Part shown: in pieces, positions 36,430 through 48,100 of the stretch | How positions within the stretch are numbered: the stretch's first letter is position 1 | How the letters are laid out: the number at the start of each line of letters is the position of its first letter | Source: Sinohyriopsis cumingii | Lineage: Eukaryota; Mollusca; Bivalvia; Unionida; Unionidae | Assembly: GCA_028554795.2 (NCBI GenBank) | Contig: CM068830.1 | Span: 106,987,145-107,051,144 of the forward strand | DNA: 64,000 bases | Reading direction: 5' to 3' | The notes under the pieces: generated by a model | What the model saw: the letters and a program-made list of their open reading frames with translations, nothing else | Told to the model about the DNA's origin: nothing | Database searches by the model: none | Position numbers and translations under genes: made by a program

Positions 36430-37480
36430 ATATAATCCTTGACAAAGTCAAGTCAGAATAAAAACAAATATAAATGATAAAATCATTGAATCTGATTCAG
36501 AATAAAACTCTAATTTAATCAAATTTACGGGTATATTGCCCATAATGTTTCAGAGTATCAAACAATTTCATCAAATTGATGGGTTTATTATCATTAATGA
36601 CGTTATTTTCAATGATTTTATCAATGATTTTAAAATGAATTTATTGTTATTAATATTATTTCAGATTAATGGTTAATTTCACAGATTTGACGGGTACATT
36701 ATCCAGATGAAATCATATTATTATACAAATTCATCAAATGGACGGGTATATTACCCAAATTAAATCAGATTATCAAACAATTTCATCGAATTGATGGGGT
36801 AAATGGCACTTAAAATAATACAAATCTCATCGAAAACAGAACAAATACACAATGATAAAAATTTCACCCATGACTTTGTCAAGAAACAAATAAATATATT
36901 ATAATATAATTTGTTTGTACTGATTCTTGTCCATATTTCAATATAAATGATGCTCAACCTTGATGAAGTCAAGGCAGTCAGATTTGATAATTTGATGGGG
37001 TAAACGGTACTCAACAGTAAAAATCTTACTGAAAACAGAAAATTACATAATAAATATTATTATTAGTATAAAGAAATATTATAATCTGAAACAATATTAT
37101 AATCCGAATAAATATTATAATCTGAATAAAAATAAAAAATATTATTTGCTGATTACAAATTTGATAGGGTGAATGGTACTCAAAATTGTGAAAATCAGTT
37201 AGATTTTATAACTTGATGGGGTAGACGGTACTCAAAGTAATAATTGTAGGACTTATTTCATAATTTGCTGGAGTAAATGGTACTACAAAATAATGCAAAT
37301 CCTACTGAAAACAGAAAAATACATCATAATAATAAATATCATAATGATAATAATAATAAGAAGAATCATTTTATATAAAAAAAAACCATTTCTGAATAAA
37401 AATAAATAATTTTATCAAAATTAAAAAATCTGAAACAGAATAAATATTATAATCTGAATAAGATCAGAATGAATATTACA
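36430..37480. repeat. AT-rich region with a scattered short motif
   Basis: Variants of TTGATGGGGTAAACGGTACTCAA recur near 36,790, 36,990, 37,165, 37,213 and 37,265, and a TGACGGGTATATTGCCCA-type version appears near 36,525, 36,690 and 36,743. Between them are runs of AATAAATATTATAATCTGA. No gene is supported. Confidence 0.6.
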
Positions 37481-38010
37481 TGTACTATTATTTGTTGACA
37501 TGTTCACTTTCACAGTCACTAGTGACTTTGTCATTGTTTTCATTACAATCCGTTAATCCAGATAAGATGAAACTCTCGCTGTTGCCATAATTTACACTTT
37601 CACAATCCCCTTTAGTGACGTTTTCACTACTTCACTTTCACAATCACTAGTGACTTTGTCACTGTTTTCATTTTCACTTTTACAATGGATCGTTTCACGA
37701 TCTGACATAATCTTTCTCAACTCTCTTACGCGTGTATTCACAATCTTTTTTGTTTCGTATTTGTGAGATAATTCTGATCAAATTTTTTCACTCGCGCTTT
37801 AGCTAGTAACGAATTTTTTAACCTCTGTGTCTTTGATTGTCGCCAAGGATTGTAACATAGATGGTTGAATCAGCTTAATGAATCGGTATTCTACAGGTAA
37901 TATATACCTATTTTCAAATTTTCGTTGTTGTAATGATTCAAAATCACAAGTAATTTTAATTATTTCAAATTACGCTACTCCAAAGACAGTAATTGCTACA
38001 TAGGTGGTTA
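37480..38010 (-). pseudogene. Unrecognised minus-strand gene relic, element 1
   Basis: From about 38,000 leftward one frame reads TCDFESLQQRKFENRYILPV and LIQPSMLQSLATIKDTEVKK to a stop near 37,800. A shifted frame further left is acidic and repeats NENSDKVTSDCESE / NENNDKVTSDCESE (about 37,655-37,610 and 37,540-37,500). The two halves may be one protein with an acidic tail. No family recognised. It lies between the virion genes and the HNH gene. Confidence 0.4.
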
Positions 38011-38149
38011 TTAATGTATAATACTTACGATCACCAAAAAATAACGCTGAGGTCATTACGCATTAACAAGCTTGGTAACTATTTATTACACTACCGGAGA
38101 GATCTTTGCTTGAGTTATCTCCCTTCATCTGTTTGTATTTAATACAATC

Positions 38150-38969
38150 GGGAGATACTAAAATATGATTTTTTGTTTATATTTCTTCGAAAACACCGAT
38201 CTTGGAATATTATCTGCAACACATTGTACATAACGCATTGAAATACCAAACTATTTTGCAGCTGCTTTCATTGATTGTAATATTATTTCTTCACCAGTCT
38301 CTGTATTAACAGATTTAATTGCCCTCCATGCAAATTTACATTGTTTACTAATACCACCAAATTTGCTATTTTGACTTTGATAGCTCGTAAATTACCCAAG
38401 GAATTATCGAGTTTCCTGCCGTTGATATGATAAATCACAAGTCCATTTTTGATTAATCCATGAAAACATTCGTACACGAATTTATGACAAAGGTATATGT
38501 TATTTCCACCCCACCCCCCGTATTGAATATGAGATAACTAGTATTATTAACAAAACGGACTGGGTTTTATTCGACAGTTCCTGATTACACCATCTCGAGA
38601 CGCTTTATAATTCTTGATGATGGGATGTTTCACATATTCATTTTGCTCTATTTATATATAAATTTTTGTCTAAATAATTTTCTTGAAAATCTGGCTAGAT
38701 AGTCTTCAGCGTTTTTATGAGATATTCATTGGCATTATATTTTGTATCATAATATCTTTTTAGCTCTCTATATTTTTAGCACCACATTGCACACACAACT
38801 GCTTTACCCCTCTAACCCCAACACCAAACTTCAAACACGGTTTTGGTCCTTGACTCCCTGTTCTAACGCTTTGTAGGTGAAATACACATAATTCGTTTAC
38901 GCAGGCTTTCTTACAGGGAGTTAAAGAACCTATCATTAACCATTTACAGTTATTCTTTGTTTGAATCAT
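38150..38969 (-). pseudogene. HNH homing-type endonuclease with NUMOD-like modules, element 1
   Basis: Reading leftward, the ORF at 38,969-38,760 is Cys-rich (PCKKACVNELCVFH, then PCLKFGVGVRGVKQLCVQCG), which looks like an N-terminal zinc-binding part. After decay, HPIIKNYKASRDGVIRN resembles the NUMOD4 'Y.vSn.G.vr' strand. Next, VIYHINGRKLDNSLGNLRAI matches the HNH core (H.NG...DN...NL). A shifted frame then has SVNTETGEEIILQSMKAAAK, matching the NUMOD1 pattern. Stops and frameshifts are frequent between 38,480 and 38,760. The domain order zinc finger-NUMOD4-HNH-NUMOD1 fits free-standing homing nucleases. HNH His and Asn are still visible. Confidence 0.65.
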
Positions 38970-38990
38970 TATGTATATATTAATATTTCA

Positions 38991-39097
<107 letters not shown>

Positions 39098-39109
39098 TTA
39101 ATTATAATA

Positions 39110-40384
39110 TGGAAGAGTTTAAGAGATTATCTACAATCAATCTTCACAGAAGAACCCCTGACTTGCGGAGGCGAGCTCAGGTTGATCCGACGGAAACCTG
39201 GAAAGAATTTCGCAACGAAGGTGCAGCTCATGTCTGGTCAACATTCAGAATTATACGCGACACCGAAGGTGTTGTCTATGCTTCAATGAATGACCAACGA
39301 GCGGCGACGATTATTAATTATCACGACAATCAAAGATATTTTTTTAGAATAAATTTTTTGTAGCGGTAGATATCGTAAAACCAGATACTTGCATTATGCG
39401 TGACAAACGTGACCATGTCCGTCTTCCTGGAAATACTGTTACGTTAAATAAAAATTCCAAACGAGGAATGTTGACTGGTATTGATAAACCGTATTATAAA
39501 CGAGCGTATGATGTGACTGCAGTTTTTTTTTGTAATATATCCGCTGGATAATAAACCTAGCGTTGGTGATCTCAAAACGATGAAATATTCGACGCAGAAT
39601 TGTGTAGCCGAACGAATTACAGAACATTTCACAAACACGATACGTGGAAACGGTTTAGCAGATCTAAGACGTAAAAAAAGAAATGAGTGGGCAGAAACAG
39701 TTAAAGGTACCGGAGCATCTATCAAAGACGTTGCTGAACTGGGAAAGAAACTAAAATGTTCAATAAAAGTAAAAACAATAACCGAAGAGTTCTTGCACGA
39801 ATCGAAATATAAATCTAAAGGAGCTCCGATAAATATTATTGATCATAATGCGCATGCGTGGACATCGGTGGTGACAATATTTCTACGAAATCGAACTGTT
39901 AAGTTCCATCAAGGTGGTATGTTTATCAAAAATATCAGTAAAAGCGATCCTGTATCAATGTAGCTATTTCAAAGTTCCAATGATGGAAACTGTGATCAGT
40001 TTGTACGACCTAATGGAGATATTTATCGTACAAAATCTCTCCACGAAGAAATGAAACATTTGCCTTGAAATATAACCATGACGATGCTGAACAATTACTG
40101 AGTAATTGTTTTACCATTCTGTATGCTGCTGCTCATTTTGCTCAGAAAGAAAATTCATGGAAACCAACACGTTTGGAATTTCTTGAAGAAATACAACACA
40201 GTTGTGTTGAATATGGACACTGTGGATTGTGGAATACCAGATACAAGTATAAGGATATTATCTCGGTTGATATGTTTGCATTTTATCCTGGAAGTTTGCT
40301 TGGAATGGGAGAGTATTCTAAATACTTTGGATTTGGATATCCAACACACGAGATGACCAGAGTCGCGATAAACGGACCGTTACC
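39110..40384 (+). pseudogene. Protein-primed family-B DNA polymerase fragment, element 1
   Basis: An ATG at 39,110 opens MEEFKRLSTINLHRRTPDLR, which stops at 39,361. A further frame (39,366-39,530) and, after a frameshift in a T run, the frame at 39,540-39,960 follow. The last has NCVAERITEHFTNTIRGNGL, WAETVKGTGASIKDVAELGK and INIIDHNAHAW. After a stop and another shift, 40,065-40,384 contains EKNSWKPTR-type linker sequence and then IISVDMFAFYPGSLLGMGEY, which has the 'D..xx.YP' look of PolB motif A. Exonuclease motifs are not clear to me. Sequence breaks abruptly at 40,384 where the antiparallel integrase tail begins, so motifs B and C are lost. PolB is the best reading from motif A, gene place and general likeness. 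Confidence 0.5.
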
Positions 40385-41110
40385 ATATAAATATCTTACA
40401 GTCACATTAATTATTACTTGTTGTTTTAAGAAGGAGTCATTTCGTAGTATTGGTATATGTTTTCTTGTGATCGCATTGATAGGTTTCATAGAAATTGCAC
40501 GAGTAATTTTATTATTTATCGCAGCTCTTACACTTGGTAGTCTTGCAACCCATTCACGAGAATTCTTGTCTTTCTGCATTATTTCCTTCTCATACTGATA
40601 TCCAAACAATCGCTTAGCAAGTGTTTGATTATATCGTTCAACAATTGTCTGATTTTGACTTTTATTTTCTCCATCAGAGAAGATGCTGCATCAAGAAATT
40701 CCTTGCCAGGATCAACCTGTAGCAACTGTGGCCACCGTACACCATCTTGTGGTCCGGATCCTCGTTGATAAAATCGTTCAAACGCAGATGCAACTTCACT
40801 TGATGTTTTGGTCGATAGTGGTTCTGTTTCTTTATACCGACTAGCAACGTCAACGATAGTTAACGCATATTTGAATGTGCGCGATTGACGTCTACCAGTT
40901 TAACAGTATTGTGTTGTAAAAAAGAAAATATCTGCCTGATTAACTTCATTTGGAGTGCTGACATCAAAATGTGAGTACTGAAGTTTTTAGGTGGTTAAGT
41001 ATATATTTGCCATATTGCCTGTCGTGCTAACCAGTTTTCAGCAACATAACCTGTACCATTTGCTGCATCATCAATTTTACTAAATCGATTCCATAATAAT
41101 GATCGGTTGA
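40384..41110 (-). pseudogene. Retroviral-type (rve) DDE integrase, element 1
   Basis: Reading leftward, an N-terminal helical part (GYVAENWLARQAIWQIYT) is followed, after a stop, by HFDVSTPNEVNQADIFFF with the first catalytic Asp. Next come KYALTIVDVASRYKETEPLS, then WPQLLQVDPGKEFLDAASSL with the second Asp, and TIVERYNQTLAKRLFGYQYE with the Glu. A helical tail (WVARLPSVRAAINNKITRAI) ends in VTVRYLY at 40,384. The D-D-E residues survive but stops and frameshifts break the frame. The sequence type differs from the integrase of element 2 and has no chromodomain; its C-terminus is deleted at the junction with PolB. Confidence 0.8.
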
Positions 41111-41113
41111 TAA

Positions 41114-41431
41114 ATTACTATAGCACTAGTTTGCCTATCGCAGATTTTACTAGGACGCTAGCAAGTTTTCTCTGAATGATTTATTTTTTTTTATGGAATT
41201 TAACGAGTGAATCAACTTCACATCTACAATATGTCGTTGTTGTAAATCCTTATTTTTATACGCTACATCATGAACGTGACATGCTTGATCAATCGCATTT
41301 ATTTGATACTCTCCAGGTTTTGGTTGATCTCGTTCGTCAAGTCCGATATCAAAATGTTTTTCTCCTGGATACTTAGCCCATGGAGCTCCTGGTAATTTTC
41401 CCAGTGAAGCAGCGATATCACCAGGAGACAC
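41114..41431 (-). pseudogene. Phospholipase A2-like protein (VP1u-type), element 1
   Basis: The frame begins MSPGDIAASLGKLPGAPWAK at 41,431. It carries NAIDQACHVHDVAYKNKD, the catalytic HD pair with the following Tyr and Asp, and RHIVDVKLIHSL, where the helix normally has another Asp. A stop at 41,150 is bypassed by a -1 shift into VLVKSAIGKLVL, which looks like the native C-terminus. In parvoviruses and related viruses such a domain opens endosomal membrane at entry. The glycine-rich calcium loop expected before the catalytic helix seems shortened or absent, so activity would be lost. It lies just upstream of the integrase on the same strand. Confidence 0.7.
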
Positions 41432-41620
41432 TTTGTGTCCTGACTATGTCAGCAAGATAAATTTGTATTTGCTTGTACTACATTATACACACTTACCTGT
41501 AAGGGCACGCTTATTTTTTTATTTTTTTTTTCTTTGTTATTATTGTTGTCAATCCACTGGTGGCGATGGGTGCTCTGCATCGAACAAAATATAAATCCAT
41601 ATTATTTATTATATTTGCAC
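41432..41620. promoter_or_regulatory. Divergent intergenic region, PLA2/ATPase
   Basis: A 190-bp AT-rich gap separates the minus-strand PLA2 start from the plus-strand ATPase start. A T-rich run lies at 41,513-41,531. It would have to hold both promoters; no clear TATA box is visible. Confidence 0.3.
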
Positions 41621-41624
41621 AACA

Positions 41625-42300
41625 TGTATATCATTGATTTTCCAGCGACATGGAAGCAAGAACCAGTGAAACATCATCCAGCGCTAGCAAATTCTATCAG
41701 AGAAACTTGTCAAAGGTTCATCTGGGTCTGGTAAGACGCAGTTGTTGCTTAATCTGATAATGAGATATCTCAAGTGGGATAAATTATATTTAGTGTCACC
41801 ATCTATAGAAGATCAGCAATGCCACAATGTGCTCAAAGATTTTAATGAAAACGCAAAATTGTTGGACGAGGACGGCAATGATATTTTTGATTTTATAACC
41901 GATATTGATGAAACCGCATCTTTAGATGACCTCGGTTGATTTATTAATAATCTCTTAGTATACGATAATGTGATGCTGGATAAACAATCAAATCCAGCTC
42001 GGATATTTTCTCGAGGCAGACAAAAATATACAGACGTGATTTAAGTTACTCAGCGATATTCACAAATACCAAAAGTGATCAGAGATAAATGTATTATTTA
42101 AGTTGTGTTCCATGGAGTCGATACAGATACTCTGCGAAACATTCGTCAAACTTGGTGTTCAGGGGATATGGATATGATTAAGTTCAAAACCTTCTTTTCA
42201 AAAGCACAAGCAACACCACACGGATTTATCACGATAAATTTATATGATCCTCGGTCGCGATATCGTGTAGGGCTTGATAAAAAATTTCGTTTTACAAACA
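41625..42300 (+). pseudogene. A32/FtsK-type DNA-packaging ATPase, element 1
   Basis: An ATG at 41,625 gives MYIIDFPATWKQEPVKHHPA. A frameshift just before the P-loop leads into the frame with GSSGSGKTQLLLNLI (Walker A, from 41,715) and KLYLVSPSIEDQ. Beyond a stop at 41,938, NNLLVYDNVMLD occupies the Walker B place with Asn where the second acidic residue is expected. YTDVI and VTQRYSQIPKVIRD follow as the sensor strand. The frame at 42,105-42,290 gives KTFFSKAQATPHGFITINLY and RYRVGLDKKFRF as the C-terminus. The ATPase drives genome packaging in Polinton-type virions. Stops, one frameshift and the altered Walker B indicate a pseudogene. It ends right at the inverted end repeat. Confidence 0.8.
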
Positions 42301-42302
42301 GC

Positions 42303-42329
42303 AGCAGGGAGGGTGCGACCAACAATGAG
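42303..42329 (-). repeat. Element 1 right inverted end repeat
   Basis: CAGGGAGGGTGCGACCAACA plus five bases is the perfect reverse complement of 30,674-30,698. It directly abuts the ATPase C-terminus, so any longer terminal repeat must lie further out or be lost. Confidence 0.6.
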
Positions 42330-42815
42330 CGTCACCAAAATACCAACGGGCTCATATCCCAAACAATAAACAGTTTCTTGAAATCATTACCAAGAATACA
42401 TAAAACTTACTCATGTATTAGCACCTCGATGAGAAGAAGAAAATGCTCTTAAATAGACTGGAAATACAGATGTCGGTGCTGACCCGGAAGGGATAAACGC
42501 GATCTGAGTCCACCTTTTCGACTTACGAATCATGGGTTGACTGAGGATTTGGACTCGGGACACTATCATTGCCAGTTCAGTACCAGCGAATGAAGTCCTT
42601 GTCTATTTTTAGAGCAATTTTGTTTCTCTTTACTTTTAGGCATTCTTGGTATTGATTAAAGATAACTGATCATTCTTTAAAACTGTAGCATTCAGGTGTA
42701 ATAGTCTGTCTCTATTTCGGAGACAGTGCACAGTGAGTAATGAGGCATTGGTGCTGTTCTGGAAACTAAATCTCAGACCCATTGCACGGTGCTTTTGTTT
42801 ACAGTCCTGCCTCTA

Positions 42816-43133
42816 CCGCACCGGTAGCCTTGTGGTTAAAGCGTCTGCCTCGGAAGCGGGAGGTCGTGGGTTCTAAACCCGGCCGAGTCGTACCAAAGAC
42901 TTACAAAAATGGTACTAACAGCTGCTTCGCTTGGCGCTCAGCATTAAGAGGTTAGTGTTAGGACTGGTCGGCCTAGTGTCAGTATAATGTGATTGGGTGG
43001 GACATCATGCTACATGTCTGCGGTATGATGCCCTAGTGCTAGACATCACTATAAACTGCCATACTGCAGATATCGTAGTGATATGACTGAAAAATTGTTT
43101 AAGCTACATTAAAAATCCCAATCACACACATAC
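42816..43133 (+). mobile_element. SINE-A copy 3
   Basis: The head CCGGTAGCCTTGTGGTTAAA with TGGGTTCTAAACCCGGCC precedes the common body. A perfect 15-bp target duplication, ACAGTCCTGCCTCTA, lies at 42,801-42,815 and 43,134-43,148. It sits about 490 bp beyond element 1. Confidence 0.93.
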
Positions 43134-43689
43134 ACAGTCCTGCCTCTAAAAAATGCAGGATAACATATGACAAGAACTTCACCGTGAATTCATGTTTAAA
43201 GGTATGTTAAATTAAGACAAGATTTAAGACATGAATGTTGAATTACCTCTATCCTACCGTGACTGATATTTCTTTATAAATGAATTAAGGAAATTACGCG
43301 CTGTTTAAAGCAGACATCTGATTGAAATGGCTCCTCCCATTGCTCTAGGAATGAACTCGAAAAAGACAAAATTATACTAACATCGTTAGTTATTAAAATA
43401 TAGAAAATTAATGTTGCCAGAGTAAACAATACTAACTTCTGTTAGCGCAATACACGACATATAAAATATCAACAAAAAAGATCAAAACGTGTATCGGCTA
43501 GTTGGGGGTTGGTGGGGCATATTTTGTATTTACTTCCAGAAACTGATCAAATGGGGCTACCATTAATTTTTTTTAAGGTGCACATCAGAAGGAAGGCCAG
43601 GCTGTATACTCTATATCGCTAATTACATCATACAATCGTACACCAAAAAAAGGGAATTAAAGTTGTTTTATTTTTACAGCAACCATGAT

Positions 43690-44166
43690 AACTATCACGT
43701 TTGCTCAGCCGCAGTTTATATATAAGTCGTGTATAAACTAAGATATTATTAATGCAAGCCAGAGTTAATCTCTTACGCAAGGTTACCGTGACCGGAGAGA
43801 GGATCCGACACTTGGATCGGCACAGGCTTTATATCGAGCGACTTCCCACCTCGGTGTTACAGCTTTGTCCAAGATCAGAGGAACCGCGAGGAACCGGGGC
43901 GTGTTCTAAATCCGTCCCCACGTGGACAGACAGCGAGAAGGACATTGTGCACTAAGTATGATTGGATCAGATCAAAGAGACATCCAGCCGGAATTGATAC
44001 GGAGGGTGTGGTAACAATTTCGATCCGAATTATAACTTCTAACTAGCAAGCGAAAATTTAGTTCTCCTGGGATGATTGCTGAGCAAATAGGATTACTCCG
44101 AGAAAGCCACTCGTAATTTGGCGGGAGATTCTAAGGCAAGATAAAGCTTCGTAAAAGTCAGTAAGT
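43690..44166 (+). promoter_or_regulatory. Possible TATA promoter with first exon and splice donor
   Basis: TATATATAA lies at 43,717-43,725. The next 300 bp are CpG- and GC-richer than the surroundings, and TCA|GTAAGT at 44,161 is a good splice-donor sequence. A 67-codon frame (43,752-43,955) has no recognisable domain and could be 5' UTR. This would fit a 5' exon of a plus-strand cellular gene with coding exons outside the recognised sequence. A solo LTR is an alternative. No transcript evidence exists here. Confidence 0.3.
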
Positions 44167-44169
44167 TAT

Positions 44170-44968
44170 TTGCTCGATTTTGCAGAATATTATGGCATTG
44201 TAATTTTAATTATGTGTAGTATGCATACTTAATTACTAGGATTGTTTAATACGCAGAATTAGCTTTCTAATGTTTAATTACATACGTATTTGAGAAATGA
44301 CCTTGAGTTATATGTAGAGAATTATATAGAATTATGTAGATTGTTAGCTTGTGGTCGAAATTAATTTTGTAATTCGCTGTTAGGTTACTTCGTTGTAAAC
44401 TAGTACATTTATTCATGTGGTATACTAGAATTTACAGATGCTTGAATTGTGAATTTGGAAAATGGTTCAAGTGTGTAAGCCATGATGTAACTTAATATTG
44501 ATGTATGGATATATCAGAGCATAGATATTTGAATATTTGTGTACTTTGTATAAGATTTAATGTAAAGAAATGCGTCTGATCGTTGTGATATTGTTTAGTA
44601 TAATCGGATTAGGAATCGGTACTGATGTGAAGCAGTATATATATGAGAAGTAATTGATACCGTGCTTTTATTACGACGTTGTTAACCATACAAGAAGGTA
44701 TGAGTATTTCGATATGAATGAATGCGTGACCGAAGAAATTTAATAGCCTTTATATGATGAGAGGCTGTGTGTAGTGTGCGATGAGAGGACTTAGGAAAAT
44801 ATTGTAAACATCAGGATCATTCTAGAAGGTTATTTTCCATTAGGTAATGTTTTCTTATTTCTGAAAAATGCTAATTGTGACTTGAAGTCAAGTAGAAAAC
44901 TATATAATTTTGTACTTGTTAGGACTTATTCATGCGTGCTTTCACATATAGTACTTTCAGGTTGTATT
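44170..44968. other. Non-coding sequence, no gene recognised
   Basis: AT-rich; if the donor at 44,161 is real this would be intron. Confidence 0.45.
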
Positions 44969-44969
44969 T

Positions 44970-45100
44970 GTAGGTTACTGCATTTGTATAGGAAAATATG
45001 AACGAGTTTTTTGGATGGAATACTGCACGACCTTGGGAGTGCAGTATATCCTTCCGACAAAACGAGTTAATATTTTCCCATACAAATGCAGTAACCTTTT
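44970..45100. repeat. Foldback hairpin element, about 130 bp
   Basis: Arms of about 55-60 bp: AGGTTACTGCATTTGTATAG, then GAAAATATGAACGAGTTTT on the left; AAAACGAGTTAATATTTTCC and CATACAAATGCAGTAACCT on the right. The inner arms pair GGATGGAATACTGCAC with GTGCAGTATATCCTTCC. It is a perfect shape for a palindromic MITE or a hairpin RNA. Confidence 0.85.
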
Positions 45101-48100
45101 TATTATATGCTCATTTGTTTTTAATTCTACCTAAGACTTAATTATATAAACAAAATACACTACAAGAAACAACGTAAATGAATGTATACCGCATTACAAA
45201 CTAAATACACAAGCGCATATTCATCATTACACAAATCAACATTATTATGCGCACATAACTCCGCCCAGATAAATTTGAACTTAGTCGCGCGCTCGACATA
45301 ACCTTCGAAAGAAAATGGCGTGTCTAGTTAAAATTGAAATTTGGAGTCATATTGTGAATAAATGTGCATTGCAACAACTTTTCCATTTGATCTGGAATGA
45401 ATAGAATTTGGTATTTTTCTCGATTCTAGGAAATTTCGTGATTATGGACTGGATTCGTATGTGACAATTCCACATGAAATACATGAGATTAACGAAGCTA
45501 TGGAGAAGCTTTTTATACATCTGCAAATATGTTTCTGTTTCTGTCACTGAATGTTTGAAATCATAATGTGGGAAAAATATGAAGTCTTTCAACTGCCATT
45601 ATCAAAAAGACGCTATAGAATTTAATGCTTATTTCATTTTGAGTGGAGTAAGGAGGATGTTATTGCACTTATCATCGAAATTACAGTACAATTTCGAAAT
45701 GTGTAATCCAGACTGAGAACCTATGACATGGCTCATGTAATTCGGATTTGCAGAATTAAGAAAATACATTTTGAGGAAATTCAGGATGTAAAACTGTAAG
45801 TATATTTTATTTTGCCATTCTTATCTCCAGTTAAAGAAGAGAGTATATGACTTGTCATTTGTATGTTATTTGTAAGGACCTTATCTTGCGTCTGTTATAT
45901 ACTGTATCTAGCCTAAATCCAAAACATTGTATCAACGCGGAATGTGCGAAAGCAGCTGGTATGTGGCAGTCCACGAAACATCTGTTTTAGTTCATTCAGA
46001 AACAATTTTAAACAACCACAACGTAAAGAGCCTCTTACGCGAGTGTACATGATTTGTGTACAAATCAAAAGTGCTGGCGTCTGCGTCCATTTTTTCTTTA
46101 CAATAGAAAGTAGTTTCGTTATGCACGTGAATGCTATATGTGTATTGTCGAGCGGGTTCAATATTGGGTAATAATGCACGATTCTGACAACGTAAAGTTA
46201 ACGGGGAAAAAATGAGCATATGATAATATGTTGTAACCAGTTGGTCTGAATTTTATTTTCTTCAAATTATTGAATTCAAGTGATTATTTTCTCTGGAAAT
46301 ACAAAAGTACTCTGATAAAATTCTTGAATAAAGACAGTCACTAAAATTTATACTTAACTCAGACCTGGAATTATATTACTGTGATTCACTAAAAAGACCG
46401 TTGACACATCAACACTCTATAAGCTTTAACAGACACGTCATCACATTCCGTTTTTGGATTTCTTCTGGACTTGTACCGGTTTTTATTCAGGTCTTTAAAT
46501 TTCCAGACTTGTGTCTGTAATTCTTGGATTATTTTGGGATTGAATTCGCAATACCGTAAGTTCTTTTTTCTCATTTTCACATTGTATTCTAGGGGAAAAA
46601 TTATTTCTTACATTTTACAAATACCATGATATCTCGACGAAAGTGATCGATTAAAAAGGTAAACAACAACAACTACAACAGAAAAACCGAACTTAGGTCT
46701 GTGTTATAAATGAACCATTATAATCTTTTTTTTTCTTCACTCTTTTCTGTTACTTATTTTAAGCGCGTGGACTCATAACTACTTTTTGCACGTTTTCAAG
46801 CTCTTCAGTTTCGGAGGCAAGCAAATCGTGCATGTAGTCCGCAGTCCCATGATATCTCGACGAAAGTGAACGATTAAAAAGGTAAACAACAACAACAACA
46901 GAAAAACCGAACTATAGTCTGTGTTATAAATGAACCATTATAATCTTCTTCTTTTTTTTAAATTGATGTCAAGCCCGCTTCGTGTGTAGTGTACATAGTA
47001 GAAAGACAATCAATAGTCTTTTATTTCCACAGACATCAGTATAAAAGCATTTCCAGGTCTAACTGAAAACAGTAAAACCATACTACAAAACTGGGGCGTC
47101 ATATGACTATTTTACTTGAGTTATGTTCTATTAGAAACTGGGGAAACCTTTTTGCATTAAACACAATCTTAGTTTCACGATTTTTCGACTTCCTGAAACA
47201 GACATAAAAGTACAATACAACTTTATTAAACGGTGTTCCTTGAAGTGTCGCCTCCCATTTTGGCTGCTAACATTAATGATGAAAATGTACGCAAATCTAT
47301 ATTGAACCGCCCATATGAAGTGTCTGACTTCAAGGGTAGATGGGGGCGGGGGACAAACGCCCCCACCACCCCTAAAATAAGCGTGAAATAACCGGAATTT
47401 TATTCCTGGAATACGCTTCCTTTGCAGCTAGGTGGTTTAAATGCAGGGACCTTCCGGGTCTTTTCCGTCTCACATATCTTACAACTACCTGTTTACGCCC
47501 CCACCCCAATAATATTTCTGAATCCACCCCTCGTTTGCGCAGACACTATTAAATCTACATCTGACTGAAGAAGGGGGTCCGTGGAACCGTGGAAAGCAGC
47601 TTGCTGTTAGTTTTATCTCAGAGAATGCATTTTGCTTTTCAACCGATGTTTTCTACGTTTATAAAAACAAATAATAGCAAAATAATTGGCAATACATTTC
47701 TGTGTCCTGGTCATAACGGAAATAAAATTAAAGCGATTGTTATTAATAAAATAAATGGAGAAAAACAGGGAAAACAGACAAAACATCAGCTTTGTCTGAA
47801 ACATACATGCGTGAAAATGGGCAAGGTCAACAACACTGAAATGATTGATAACTCTCGAATAGCCAGTGCTTTCCTCCTGACATACAGAATTTTAATGGCC
47901 ATGTCTCCACAAGAAGACAAAGTTAAAATTAATTGGTTTGTGTGTGTGTGTGTGTGTGTGTGTGAATAACCAACTGTTTTACTACTTCAATTATTACAAT
48001 ATTTCACAAGAATATTGAAGATGAAACGTTGTATGTGTAGTACTGCTATTTTGTACAGGCATTCAGGTTACCATATATTAGAATTAAATATACACAGAAT

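Noticed and set aside
40155..40356. Overlapping frames opposite and beside the PolB fragment
   Set aside because: They are shadows in other frames of the motif-A-containing sequence.
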